A stretch of 64,000 nt of DNA from Virgibacillus_P tibetensis (GTDB lineage Bacteria > Bacillota > Bacilli > Bacillales > Amphibacillaceae), in assembly GCF_036026595.1 (NCBI RefSeq), contig NZ_JARZFX010000005.1, positions 191,393 to 255,392 of the forward strand, in the 5' to 3' direction. A model generated the notes under the pieces. That model had not been told where the DNA came from. It did not search any database and saw nothing but the letters and a program-made list of their open reading frames with translations. Each line of letters opens with the position of its first letter. Position 1 is the stretch's first letter. Shown piece after piece: positions 23,525 through 33,031 of the stretch. The position numbers and the translations under genes were made by a program.

Positions 23525-24331
23525 TTATTTTGCAGATTCTTTTTCTTCACGTCTTTTCGTCATTACTCGATATAACTTTTCTGTTAACGGCAGAGCAATA
23601 AAGATACTTACATATAGCCCTGTTGATAATGACAACAGATTACTAGCTCCGGCAAACGCCACAATTTGGGTTTCCATAGCAGGGAATGCTGCAATTAATG
23701 AACCACTTCCTGCGGCCATCATACTGCCACTGCCTATACCAGTTGCCATTGCGAACGAAAGTGGATGCAATGGTGTTAACGTGGCTAAGAATCCAGCAAT
23801 AAGGCCCATAAACACGGCACCGAAAACGGTTCCAAAAATATATACTGCCATTACTCCCCGGCCTTCAGGTGAGTTAATGCCGAACTTGTCCATAATTAAA
23901 CCGACATTTGGTTCACGTGCTACGGAGTGTGTCATGCCAATAGCTTCTCTTTTTAATCCAAGCCATACTGCCACTGGGAGTGCAATTAGGATTGTTCCTA
24001 AGTTACCTAATTCCTGAAGCAATAACGCAGGTCCTGCTTCAATTAGTTCCGGCATGGAAGGACCAATGATTACACCGATTTTTGCTAATAGTAATGCTAC
24101 CCCCAATACAATGATTGGCTCTGCATTTTTTGACTGTTTTTCTTTAACTACTGGAGTAAAGTATAAAATTAACCCGATGATCAGTGCATAAAGCATTGGC
24201 AATAACATGATGACACCTGGACCAATTGTAAAGCTGAAAGTACCAATTGCTTCTGTCAGTACCACCGTCAGTAGCACGATGGCATGCAGCCGCCAATCCT
24301 TCCATAATCCATGTAACATTTCACTACTCAT
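23525..24331 (-). CDS. DUF3100-family membrane protein, putative transporter
   Basis: A 268-residue protein with seven or eight membrane segments and small-residue-rich loops such as ATGIGSGSMMAAGSGSLIAA, reminiscent of carrier proteins. TEAIGTFSFTIGPGVIMLLP near the start and the general length fit DUF3100 as I recall it. A ribosome binding site (TGGAGGG) precedes ATG. It follows the dehydrogenase gene by 37 bp and precedes a second small membrane protein, so import or export of the acid handled by these enzymes is likely. Confidence 0.65.
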   Translation of the reverse strand: MSSEMLHGLWKDWRLHAIVLLTVVLTEAIGTFSFTIGPGVIMLLPMLYALIIGLILYFTPVVKEKQSKNAEPIIVLGVALLLAKIGVIIGPSMPELIEAGPALLLQELGNLGTILIALPVAVWLGLKREAIGMTHSVAREPNVGLIMDKFGINSPEGRGVMAVYIFGTVFGAVFMGLIAGFLATLTPLHPLSFAMATGIGSGSMMAAGSGSLIAAFPAMETQIVAFAGASNLLSLSTGLYVSIFIALPLTEKLYRVMTKRREEKESAK

Positions 24332-24368
24332 ACTGATTTCCCTCCATTCATTTTCGTATACTTACTAG

Positions 24369-25241
24369 TCACCCGCCCCATTCATCCAGCATTTCATAGA
24401 TTGCAGTTGCATCAAGCGCGCCCTTTCCTTTATTCGCAGCAAGCTGGTAAATCTGGTGGGATGGTTGACTTGCAAAAGTGGGTATAAGTTCTCTTTCGGC
24501 AAGATTGCGGTACAGTTGAATATCCTTCGTCATATTGGCAAGTGAAAACTTAATATCAGAGAAATTATCCTCCAGAATATTGGAACCAAATACATCCATA
24601 ACACGGGTGTGCGCAGAACCCTTCTGTAATATTGATGCTACTTTTGCTTTTGGAACCCCAGCCTTTTCACCAGTTAATAAAGCTTCACTTAAAAGAGTTA
24701 TAACCCCCCCTACAATCATATTGTGACATAACTTAACAGCTTGTCCCGCACCGCTTGGTCCTACATATTCGATATGCTCACCTACCGCTTTTAATACGGG
24801 GACAATCCCAGTAAATGCTTTTGCATTTCCGCCCACCATAATGGTAAGTGTACCATTTTCTGCCCCAGCTGGACCTCCACTTAAGGGGCAGTCAAACAAT
24901 TCTATTCCACTTTTTTTTGCATGCTGTGCTAGGTTTCTAGTTATCTCTACATCGTTTGTACTCATATCCAGTACAGTGGATCCTGCCTTCAGCTCGTTTA
25001 TTGCACCATCCTCCAGCAGTGTTTTCTGAACTAATGCTGGAGAAGGTAATGATAAAATCAAGCAGTCTATTTCCTTTGCCATCGACTTTACACTGGCTGA
25101 TGCTGTTGCACCCATTTCCTCTAATCTTCCGACTGCAGCTTTATCAATGTCATAGATAGAAACTTTATAATTATTTTCTAATAGATTCTTAACAATGCCA
25201 CGCCCCATCAGGCCGCAGCCTACAACTCCTATATTTCTCAA
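24369..25241 (-). CDS. 3-hydroxyisobutyrate / tartronate-semialdehyde-type dehydrogenase
   Basis: A 290-residue NAD(P)-dependent beta-hydroxyacid dehydrogenase starting at TTG 25241 behind GGGAGG. The nucleotide fold is IGVVGCGLMGRGIVKNL. The substrate motif is DCPLSGGPAGAENGTLTIMV, and the catalytic lysine is in GAGQAVKLCHNMIVGG. The family interconverts a hydroxyacid and a semialdehyde. It lies 29 bp after an aldehyde dehydrogenase, so semialdehyde made by one enzyme may feed the other. Which acid is used cannot be read from sequence. Confidence 0.85.
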   Translation of the reverse strand: MRNIGVVGCGLMGRGIVKNLLENNYKVSIYDIDKAAVGRLEEMGATASASVKSMAKEIDCLILSLPSPALVQKTLLEDGAINELKAGSTVLDMSTNDVEITRNLAQHAKKSGIELFDCPLSGGPAGAENGTLTIMVGGNAKAFTGIVPVLKAVGEHIEYVGPSGAGQAVKLCHNMIVGGVITLLSEALLTGEKAGVPKAKVASILQKGSAHTRVMDVFGSNILEDNFSDIKFSLANMTKDIQLYRNLAERELIPTFASQPSHQIYQLAANKGKGALDATAIYEMLDEWGG

Positions 25242-25270
25242 CTGATCAGTCCTCCCTTTAGATGCCTTTC

Positions 25271-26722
25271 TTATGGGTTAATATAAACCGTCTTATAATC
25301 GGTCCAGAAGTCCAACGCTGTTGATCCCTGTTCACGCGGACCCATGCTCGATGCTTTTTTCCCCCCAAATGGGAACTGATTTTCAAAGTAGGTTGATGGC
25401 ATATTGACATGCGTAACGCCTGATTCAATCTTTCTAACAAAATGAAATGCCTTCTTCAGATCATTTGTGTAGATCGTTGAGGAAAGTCCAAACTCACTGT
25501 CGTTAGCCAGTTCTAAAGCTTCTTCATATGTGTCTACTTCGATAATTGCAATCACCGGTCCAAAGATTTCTTCATGGAAAATGGTCATATCCTTCGTTAC
25601 ATTGCTGAATACAGTAGGTGCTACGAAATAACCTTTATCCATTCCATTATCGGTTAATCGCTTACCGCCACTCTCCAGCTTAGCGCCTTCTTTCAATGAT
25701 ATATCCACATAATGCAGGTAGGTGTTTAATTGGTTTTGATCTACTACTGGACCACTATCCACATTCTCACCAAAGCCTTCGCCAACCACAAGACGCTCAG
25801 CACGTTTAACTAGTTTTTCTGTAACTTCTTTCGCAATTGTTCTTGGTACAATAAGGCGGCTCGTTCCTGTACAACGTTGTCCGTTATCTAAAAACCCGCT
25901 GATTACAATACTCTCAATCGCTTGATCTATATCAGCATCCTCTAAAATAATTGCCGGGTTCTTTCCGCCCATCTCTGCTTGCATTTTTGCTCCGCGGGCA
26001 GTAACTGCTTTTCCTAATGCTAGTCCAACGTCCGTTGATCCGGTGAAGGAGACTGCCTGTATTTTCGGATGGTTCCCAATGGCGCCACCTACTGCACTGC
26101 CAGGTCCTGTCACCATATTAATAACCCCGGCAGGAACTCCAGCCTGTTCAAATAGCTCCATAATTTTCACACTGATTAAAGATGTATTACTGGCTGGTTT
26201 AAACACTACTGTATTTCCAGCAATGATGGCTGGGGCTATTTTCCAGATTCCAATGCCCAAAGGAAAATTATACGGTGCAATTACACCAACTACGCCTAAA
26301 GGTTCTCTTATGGTGTAACCCAGTATATTGTTATTTTGTGATGGTGCGGTTTCACCATTCAGCCTGGTTGCTTCCCCACTGAACTGCTTCATTGCTTCAA
26401 TTGTTTTATTAACTTCTCCTCTTGCCTCACGTAATGATTTACCTACTTCTTTTGTTATTAATTCAGCAAGCTCTTCTTTTTGTTCTTCCAGTAATTGAAT
26501 AAGCTTAAATAAAACATTGCCTCGTTTGGGTGCCGGCGTATCAGTCCATTCACCGAAAGCGCTTTCAGAAGCGGCAATAGCTAATTCTACATCATCTTCA
26601 TTAGACTGCTGGAATAATCCAAGCACTTCCTCCGTGTCAGCAGGGTTAATACTTTTGTATAGCTCGCCTGTCGCTGATGCTACCCACTCACCATTAATAT
26701 AATTATAATAAGTCTCTGTCAT
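25271..26722 (-). CDS. aldehyde dehydrogenase, semialdehyde type
   Basis: A 483-residue NAD(P)+ aldehyde dehydrogenase of normal length with a strong site (AAGGAGG). Cofactor segments are IAPYNFPLGIGIWKIAPAI and VSFTGSTDVG. The catalytic glutamate is in AEMGGKNPAI and the catalytic cysteine in DNGQRCTGTSRL. Closest by pattern are succinate- and alpha-ketoglutarate-semialdehyde dehydrogenases (GabD/YcbD type); this is not certain. It is the first enzyme gene after the GAF/PucR-type regulator and is co-directional with the dehydrogenase and transporter genes downstream. Confidence 0.85.
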   Translation of the reverse strand: MTETYYNYINGEWVASATGELYKSINPADTEEVLGLFQQSNEDDVELAIAASESAFGEWTDTPAPKRGNVLFKLIQLLEEQKEELAELITKEVGKSLREARGEVNKTIEAMKQFSGEATRLNGETAPSQNNNILGYTIREPLGVVGVIAPYNFPLGIGIWKIAPAIIAGNTVVFKPASNTSLISVKIMELFEQAGVPAGVINMVTGPGSAVGGAIGNHPKIQAVSFTGSTDVGLALGKAVTARGAKMQAEMGGKNPAIILEDADIDQAIESIVISGFLDNGQRCTGTSRLIVPRTIAKEVTEKLVKRAERLVVGEGFGENVDSGPVVDQNQLNTYLHYVDISLKEGAKLESGGKRLTDNGMDKGYFVAPTVFSNVTKDMTIFHEEIFGPVIAIIEVDTYEEALELANDSEFGLSSTIYTNDLKKAFHFVRKIESGVTHVNMPSTYFENQFPFGGKKASSMGPREQGSTALDFWTDYKTVYINP

Positions 26723-26799
26723 TTGTATGCCTCCTTAATAGTGTATAAAGTAATTATAATACTCTAAATTATAGAATTAAATATGGCAAGCAACAAAGT

Positions 26800-28437
26800 T
26801 TACACATCTTTTTTGTTGCTTGCCATAAATAGTTTCATTGCGATAACTAAATCCAACCATTGTTTTTCATTATTTATATCAATTTGGAGGACTTCTTCTA
26901 ATTTTTTCAGTCTGTAATATAAGGTGTTTGGATGAACATGCAGTACTTCTGCTGTTTTTTTATGATTTTTATTTTGCTCAATAAAACACTTTAGTGTGTC
27001 CATGAATGAACTGCCCATTTTGAATAACTCACTTAGCTTATCATGCATAAACATTTCAATTGTTGCTGGGTCAACCTCATGAAGTAATCTTTCAATACCT
27101 AATTTGGCATATTCCACAACCGTTGAATCTTTATTGGATTTCGCAAATGCGACGGAACGTAATGCTTCCTTATATGTAAGCGATAAGTTACGAATCGTTG
27201 TTTCTCTCCCTATGCCAAACAGTAGCTGCTTCTTCGCTCCCCATTTAGCATTAATACTTTTTATAATTTTATGAACCACATTTTCCTGGATGGTCGGTAC
27301 AATAATTATTACCTGAAAAGCTCTTGTAAAGACGACACTGTAGATACCGATAGAAGTAACGATCTGCTCAATGGACCGAATAAACCATTCTTTATCTGTT
27401 AGTTTTTCCTGCTCCCATAACGGGCCGTTCTCCCCTTCAATAATAATACATTGCAGAATCCAGTCTTCCTTCCATTGAATATAAGTAAGGGCACGGTCTA
27501 AATCATCATTCGATAACCCTTCCAGGAGCTGGTTAAATACCTCCGACCGAAAATGAAGTTCCTTTTCATGGATCGCATTATTCTTAACTAACTCCAATGC
27601 CAAAGTTAAACTGGCATGTTTGATTGCTATTTGATCCATAGGAGAAAATAAATAAAATGACTTTTCCAGTTCTAAAATCCCTAATACTTCTTTACCTCGT
27701 ACAATAGGGAACAGGGTATCTTTATCCTCGTAGAAAGCAGTAGAATGGTGTGTAACCTTTGAGTGAATGATGGACTCCAGCAAGCGGATTACCCTTTCAA
27801 CGCCTCCCCCTTCAATAATCATCTTATAAAACTGGTTGTGAATATCCATCGATTGTGTTAATAAATTATTCTTCTCTTTCAAACTGTGATACATACTGGA
27901 GTTATCGATAGCGATCGCACTCTGGTCTGCAACTATCTCAATAACCTGGATGTCTTCTTTTGTAAACACTCCATCCTGCTTGAAATTATTTACAACCAGT
28001 ACGCCTAAACAACGATCTTTTGTTAAAATAGGCACACAAAAGGCACTTTTAATTTTCCGTCTGTATACGCCTTCAAAATAATAATGATAATTTGCTTCAG
28101 ACATATCCCGCATATAGGAGTCTATTTCTTCTTCGGAAATAAATAATTTTGACTTTTTATCAACAAAGACTTTCCCGGCAATAGACTCCCCTGGAGAGAA
28201 TGCAATATTCTCCAGCATTTCTCTTCGAATCCCCTCACCATCAGCTAGTCGAAGCCTGTTGGCAGACTCATCATACAAGTAGATAATCAGTGTATCGGAA
28301 ATATCAATAAGGTCATTTGCCGCTACAATTACATTTCGAAGAACTTCGTCTATTTTTAATGATTGTGTTAACATTTTATTAATCTCAAGAAGTTTTTTTG
28401 CCTTATTTATATCTACTAAGTTACGATGATCATTCAT
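26800..28437 (-). CDS. GAF-domain PucR/CdaR-family transcription regulator
   Basis: A 545-residue protein; ATG 28437 follows GGGGTGAAAG. Residues ~15-185 form a GAF sensor domain (PGESIAGKVFVDKKSKLF, AFCVPILTKDRCLGVLVVNN). The middle is the PucR-type region. The C-terminus is a PucR helix-turn-helix: KKTAEVLHVHPNTLYYRLKK. Such proteins usually switch on the adjacent catabolic operon in response to a sugar acid, purine or amino acid. Here it sits directly upstream of the aldehyde dehydrogenase, dehydrogenase and DUF3100 genes, which are its likely targets. Confidence 0.85.
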   Translation of the reverse strand: MNDHRNLVDINKAKKLLEINKMLTQSLKIDEVLRNVIVAANDLIDISDTLIIYLYDESANRLRLADGEGIRREMLENIAFSPGESIAGKVFVDKKSKLFISEEEIDSYMRDMSEANYHYYFEGVYRRKIKSAFCVPILTKDRCLGVLVVNNFKQDGVFTKEDIQVIEIVADQSAIAIDNSSMYHSLKEKNNLLTQSMDIHNQFYKMIIEGGGVERVIRLLESIIHSKVTHHSTAFYEDKDTLFPIVRGKEVLGILELEKSFYLFSPMDQIAIKHASLTLALELVKNNAIHEKELHFRSEVFNQLLEGLSNDDLDRALTYIQWKEDWILQCIIIEGENGPLWEQEKLTDKEWFIRSIEQIVTSIGIYSVVFTRAFQVIIIVPTIQENVVHKIIKSINAKWGAKKQLLFGIGRETTIRNLSLTYKEALRSVAFAKSNKDSTVVEYAKLGIERLLHEVDPATIEMFMHDKLSELFKMGSSFMDTLKCFIEQNKNHKKTAEVLHVHPNTLYYRLKKLEEVLQIDINNEKQWLDLVIAMKLFMASNKKDV

Positions 28438-28460
28438 CACTTTCACCCCGCCATTGTATG

Positions 28461-28506
28461 AAAAAACCCCAAAGCAGGTGTAGGTTGATACACTAACTTC
28501 AGGGGT
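28461..28506 (-). terminator. terminator after dagK
   Basis: On the minus strand ACCCCTGAAG ... CTTTGGGGT runs into TTTTTTC, about 30 bp after the dagK stop. It separates dagK from the regulator gene. Confidence 0.8.
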
Positions 28507-28534
28507 ATTCCAGTTATTCGAATTCTTAACTTTA

Positions 28535-29440
28535 TTATTTGTTTAATTCCGCAAACTCATCCGGCACAAAGAATTCAATATGCTGCTGCAGGTTGGTAAA
28601 CTCCCCAGGCAATAAGCCTCCAAATTCACCATCTACATTTAATTGCATTTTTTCATCAGTTGACACTTTTATATGTTTTGCTTGAACATAAATTACATTT
28701 TCATCTTCTAAGTGAGCCCCCCGTAATGCTAATGTAGCTATACGGATAAACTCTGCCAAATTGGTTTTTCTTAATACGAGCATATCAAAGTAGCCGTCCT
28801 TCAGACTAGCTTCAGGGGCTAATTTTTCAAAACCACCGACTGAATTTGTGTTAGATATTAAAAAGAGCATAATGTCTTCATCAATAATCTTGCCATCATA
28901 CTCAATTTTCGCCCGGGTTGGCTTAACTGATGGGAGCATTTCGATCCCCTTCATGTAATAAGCCAGTTGCCCAATTACCGTTTTTAATTTGCTCGGGACC
29001 TCATATGTTAGTTCCGTCAGCTTCCCTCCGGCTGCTATGTTCATGAAGTAATGATCATCTACTTTTCCTATATCCAGTAACATGGACTGATCTGCTAAAA
29101 TGATATCTACTGCTTTGCTTATAGTCCTTGGAATGCTCAATGCTCGGGCAAAGTCATTTGTAGTACCAGTTGGAATAATACCCAGCTTCGGCCGGTAGCT
29201 CTGTTCAGCGATTCCATTAATAACCTCATTAATCGTGCCGTCTCCACCTGCTGCAACGATTATGTCAAATTGTCTTTCAGCAGCTGCTTGAGCAGCCTTT
29301 ATCGCGTCACCTTCACTCGTGGTGGCATGTGTTGATGTTTCATACCCAGCAATCTCAAATCGCTCTAAAACTGTCGGTAATTCTTTTTTGAATACCTCTC
29401 GTCCGGATGTCGGATTATAAATGATTCGGGCTTTTTTCAT
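28535..29440 (-). CDS. dagK: diacylglycerol kinase
   Basis: A 301-residue lipid kinase (YerQ/DgkB type) that returns diacylglycerol to phosphatidic acid at the membrane; the family also feeds lipoteichoic acid turnover. IIYNPTSGREVF and the nucleotide motif AAGGDGTINEVINGI are typical, followed by LGIIPTGTTNDFARAL. A good ribosome binding site (GGGGAGGG) is present. It follows gatB by about 175 bp with a hairpin between, as in B. subtilis gatCAB-yerQ. Confidence 0.93.
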   Translation of the reverse strand: MKKARIIYNPTSGREVFKKELPTVLERFEIAGYETSTHATTSEGDAIKAAQAAAERQFDIIVAAGGDGTINEVINGIAEQSYRPKLGIIPTGTTNDFARALSIPRTISKAVDIILADQSMLLDIGKVDDHYFMNIAAGGKLTELTYEVPSKLKTVIGQLAYYMKGIEMLPSVKPTRAKIEYDGKIIDEDIMLFLISNTNSVGGFEKLAPEASLKDGYFDMLVLRKTNLAEFIRIATLALRGAHLEDENVIYVQAKHIKVSTDEKMQLNVDGEFGGLLPGEFTNLQQHIEFFVPDEFAELNK

Positions 29441-29572
29441 TCCATTCCCTCCCCATTACTTCACAACTATGCAAGGTCTATGATGTATGGATATTGGTCT
29501 TACTATCGTAATTAAAGTATAACCAATATCATAGCCCTTTTTACACTATTTGAAAAGAGGCTAAATATGGAT

Positions 29573-29603
29573 AGACTACTGCCGGATGAAGTGGCAGTAG
29601 TCT
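29573..29603 (-). terminator. hairpin after gatB
   Basis: AGACTACTGCC and GGCAGTAGTCT pair perfectly around 9 nt. It lies 12 bp after the gatB stop; the following T-run is poor, so partial read-through into dagK is possible. Confidence 0.6.
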
Positions 29604-29614
29604 GATTGGTCATT

Positions 29615-31045
29615 TTATCGGTTATTCAGCTCTTCTGAAAGTATTTTATTGACCATTGGCGGATTAGCCTGGCCCTTAGTTGCCTTCATTACTTGTCCAA
29701 CCAAGTAACCTTGAGCTGCACCTTTTCCATTTTTAAAATCTGTAACAGATTGCTCATTATCATCAAGAACCTTTGAGATAATCTCTTTAAGCTGACCTTC
29801 ATCCGATATTTGGACGAGTCCTTTGTCTTTAACAATCTGTTCAGGATCGCCGCCATTTTCAACTAAATCAGCAAATACCTTTTTGGCTATTTTAGATGAA
29901 ATGGTTCCATCAGCAATTAGATTGATCATTTTCGCTAATGCTTCTGGTGTTATTGCCAGGTCATTCAGTTCTTTATAATGTTTGTTCATATAGGCTGAGA
30001 GTTCACCCATCAGCCAGTTTGATACTTGTTTTATATCTGCACCTTTTTGGACAGCTGCTTCAAAAAAGTCTGCCATTTGCTTTGAATTGGTCAGCACTCC
30101 AGCATCATACGCCGGCAGTCCCAATTCTTCTATATACCGTTTCTTACGCGCATCCGGGAGCTCTGGTATTTGGCTGCGGATACGTTCTTTCCATGCATCA
30201 TCAATATACAATGGTACTAAATCCGGCTCTGGGAAGTAACGGTAATCGTCCGATCCTTCCTTAACTCGCATTAGAATGGTTTCTTTCGTTTTTTCATCAT
30301 AACGACGGGTTTCCTGAAGGATTTCCCCTCCAGCTAATAAAACCTTCTCCTGACGCTTTTCCTCAAATTCCATTCCTTTTTGTACAAAACTAAATGAATT
30401 TAAGTTCTTCAGCTCTGCTTTCGTACCGAACTCTTCCTGTCCATATGGACGTAATGAAATATTGGCATCACAACGTAATGACCCTTCTTCCATTTTCACA
30501 TCGGAAACACCTGTATATTGAATAATATTCTTCAGTTTTTCCAAATAGGCATACGCCTCTTCTGGTGAACGCATATCAGGTTCAGAAACAATTTCAATTA
30601 ACGGGGTTCCCTGGCGGTTAAAGTCCACAAGTGAATAACCGTCATCTCCATGCGTTAGTTTTCCTGCATCTTCTTCCAGGTGCAGGCGGGTAATACCGAT
30701 ACGCTTTGTTTTACCATTGACTTCTATTTCAATCCAGCCATTTTCTCCAATCGGCTGATCAAATTGTGATATTTGAAATGCTTTTGGATTGTCCGGATAA
30801 AAATAGTTCTTACGGTCAAACTTCGTGTCTGTAGCTATTTCACAATTAAGTGCCATTGCAGCCTTCATCGCGAAGTTAACAGCTTCTTCATTTAATACAG
30901 GAAGAACACCAGGGTAGCCCAGGTCAATTGGTGTAACATTCGTATTCGGCTCTGTACCAAAAGCATTCACACTTGGGCTGAATATTTTCGAATTTGTTTT
31001 TAATTCTACGTGTACCTCTAGTCCAATAATTGTCTCAAAATTCAT
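29615..31045 (-). CDS. gatB: Asp-tRNA(Asn)/Glu-tRNA(Gln) amidotransferase subunit B
   Basis: A 476-residue subunit that binds the misacylated tRNA and activates its side chain for amidation. The family signatures are ETIIGLEVHVELKTNSKIFS and DFNRQGTPLIEIVSEPDMRS, with the C-terminal YqeY-like helical domain (~400-476). The strong site TAGGAGGTG lies within the 3' end of gatA. The ATG overlaps the gatA stop as TAATG, so the two are translationally coupled. Confidence 0.97.
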   Translation of the reverse strand: MNFETIIGLEVHVELKTNSKIFSPSVNAFGTEPNTNVTPIDLGYPGVLPVLNEEAVNFAMKAAMALNCEIATDTKFDRKNYFYPDNPKAFQISQFDQPIGENGWIEIEVNGKTKRIGITRLHLEEDAGKLTHGDDGYSLVDFNRQGTPLIEIVSEPDMRSPEEAYAYLEKLKNIIQYTGVSDVKMEEGSLRCDANISLRPYGQEEFGTKAELKNLNSFSFVQKGMEFEEKRQEKVLLAGGEILQETRRYDEKTKETILMRVKEGSDDYRYFPEPDLVPLYIDDAWKERIRSQIPELPDARKKRYIEELGLPAYDAGVLTNSKQMADFFEAAVQKGADIKQVSNWLMGELSAYMNKHYKELNDLAITPEALAKMINLIADGTISSKIAKKVFADLVENGGDPEQIVKDKGLVQISDEGQLKEIISKVLDDNEQSVTDFKNGKGAAQGYLVGQVMKATKGQANPPMVNKILSEELNNR

Positions 31046-32511
31046 TAGTTGGCACCTCCTAATTGAGGTCGTTTTGTATGGTGATCAGTTGCTTGCTCAT
31101 ACGCATGGGCAGCACGATAAACGGTTTTTTCATCAAAGTGCTTTCCGATAATCTGTAATCCAAATGGCAATCCGTTTTCTGAGAAACCACAAGGGATGGA
31201 AATCCCTGGTACTCCTGCCAGGTTTACCGGAATGGTTAAGATATCATTCGCGTACATTGTTAAAGGATCGTCAATATTTTCTCCGACTTTAAACGCTGGT
31301 GTTGGGGTAGTTGGTCCAATTACCACATCATAGTCTTCAAATATTTTATCGAAATCATTTTTAATTAATGTCCGTACTTTCTGTGCTTTCTTGTAATAGG
31401 CATCATAGTAACCGGAGCTTAAAGCAAATGTTCCAAGCATAATGCGGCGCTTCACTTCATCACCAAAACCTTCACTACGGGATTTCTTAAACATATCGAT
31501 CATATTATCCGCATTCTCAGTTCTTACTCCGTAACGCACCCCGTCAAAACGAGCCAGGTTAGCAGAAGCTTCTGAAGAAGAAAGAAGATAATAAGTTGAT
31601 AATGCGTATTTTGAGTGTGGTAACGAGACTTCCTCCCATGTTGCTCCCAATGATTCATACACTTTCAAAGCATTCAGCACGGATTCTTTAACCTCTGGAG
31701 TAACCCCTTCTGCAAGGTATTCCTTAGGTACAGCGATCTTCAGACCTTTAACATCTCCTGTTAAAGCTTTTGTGTAGGAAGGAATTTCAACATCCGCACT
31801 CGTTGAATCCATTTTATCATGACCGGCAATAACTTCTAATACACGCGCATTATCTTCTACGGATCTTGTGATTGGTCCGATCTGATCCAGTGAGGATGCA
31901 AATGCAACTAGACCAAAGCGTGATACAAGGCCGTATGTAGGTTTTAATCCAACAACTCCACAAAAGGCAGCAGGCTGACGGATCGAACCACCTGTATCAG
32001 AACCTAATGAGAAGATAACTTCGCCCGCAGCAACAGATGCAGCTGATCCGCCACTTGATCCACCAGGAACATAGTCTTTATTCCATGGATTTCGTGTTGG
32101 TGTATAGCTTGAATTCTCGTTTGAAGAACCCATTGCGAATTCATCCATGTTTAGTTTTCCAATAGTGATTGCCTTTTCCTTGTGTAACTTATCAACAACC
32201 GTCGCGTTGTATAATGGATCATCAAAATTATCCAAAAACTGACTTGCGCATGTAGTACGTAAGCCTTTCGTAACGATATTGTCCTTGATCCCACTCGGCA
32301 TCCCAAACAGGCTTTGTGATTTATCGTCCATATTATCCAATTCTTTAGCTTGGGCACGTGCATTTTCTTCGTCCAGGGTTAAGAATGCATTTACTTGCCC
32401 GTCCACTTCTTTAATTCGATTATAGGAAGTTTCAACTAAATCCTGAACAGTAATTTCTTTGTTATGTAACATCGCTTCCAATTCTTTAATACTATGGTCA
32501 AATAATGACAT
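31045..32511 (-). CDS. gatA: Glu-tRNA(Gln) amidotransferase subunit A
   Basis: A 488-residue amidase that releases ammonia from glutamine for subunit B. The amidase signature PGGSSGGSAASVAAGEVIFS holds the cis-serine, with GSDTGGSIRQPAAFCG carrying the nucleophile serine; the catalytic lysine is in GIKDNIVTKG. Length matches the family. Ribosome binding site AAGGAGGG. It starts 12 bp after the gatC stop and overlaps gatB. Confidence 0.97.
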   Translation of the reverse strand: MSLFDHSIKELEAMLHNKEITVQDLVETSYNRIKEVDGQVNAFLTLDEENARAQAKELDNMDDKSQSLFGMPSGIKDNIVTKGLRTTCASQFLDNFDDPLYNATVVDKLHKEKAITIGKLNMDEFAMGSSNENSSYTPTRNPWNKDYVPGGSSGGSAASVAAGEVIFSLGSDTGGSIRQPAAFCGVVGLKPTYGLVSRFGLVAFASSLDQIGPITRSVEDNARVLEVIAGHDKMDSTSADVEIPSYTKALTGDVKGLKIAVPKEYLAEGVTPEVKESVLNALKVYESLGATWEEVSLPHSKYALSTYYLLSSSEASANLARFDGVRYGVRTENADNMIDMFKKSRSEGFGDEVKRRIMLGTFALSSGYYDAYYKKAQKVRTLIKNDFDKIFEDYDVVIGPTTPTPAFKVGENIDDPLTMYANDILTIPVNLAGVPGISIPCGFSENGLPFGLQIIGKHFDEKTVYRAAHAYEQATDHHTKRPQLGGAN

Positions 32512-32523
32512 GATATTCCCTCC

Positions 32524-32814
32524 TTACTCCAAAATAGATGGTACGCGAAAGTGACCATCCTTTTTATCAGGAGCATTTTTCAACGCTTCCTCCTGGGTGA
32601 TCCACTGTTTAGATTCATCCTTGCGCAGCACATTTTTAATCTCCAATACATGGGTAGTTGGTTCAACACCTTCTGTATCCAGTTCATTCAATTGTTCTGC
32701 ATATGAAATAATCGAGCTTAATTGGTCTGTAAACATTTCAGCTTCTTCTTCTGTAATAGCAAGTCTTGCCAAGTGTGCAACATGCTTTACTTGCTCTTTT
32801 GTAATATCTGCCAT
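32524..32814 (-). CDS. gatC: Glu-tRNA(Gln) amidotransferase subunit C
   Basis: A 96-residue helical belt subunit that stabilises the GatAB complex, beginning ADITKEQVKHVAHLARLAIT and containing VEPTTHVLEIKNVLRKDES. The ATG at 32814 is chosen over an in-frame GTG three codons earlier because GGAGGTG lies just upstream at the right distance and the B. subtilis protein has the same length. It is the first gene of gatCAB. Confidence 0.95.
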   Translation of the reverse strand: MADITKEQVKHVAHLARLAITEEEAEMFTDQLSSIISYAEQLNELDTEGVEPTTHVLEIKNVLRKDESKQWITQEEALKNAPDKKDGHFRVPSILE

Positions 32815-32984
32815 TTCCTGCACCTCCAGAACGGATTTTAACTATTTAGTTAGATATTTTTATTACTCCAATACACTATTATAACACTATTGATAATAGC
32901 AGAATTGGTCAACAATAAGCAACTAAGAACAATGATATACATGCCCTTTATATACAGGCTTCACCTACAACGTTAGTTATAATC

Positions 32985-33020
32985 AAAAATCCACCTCTTT
33001 ACTTCATTAAAGAGGTGGAT
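32985..33020 (-). terminator. terminator of putP
   Basis: CCACCTCTTT and AAAGAGGTGG pair around a short loop and are followed on the minus strand by ATTTTTG. The stem starts 12 bp after the putP stop. Confidence 0.85.
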
Positions 33021-33031
33021 CAGATTATCTC

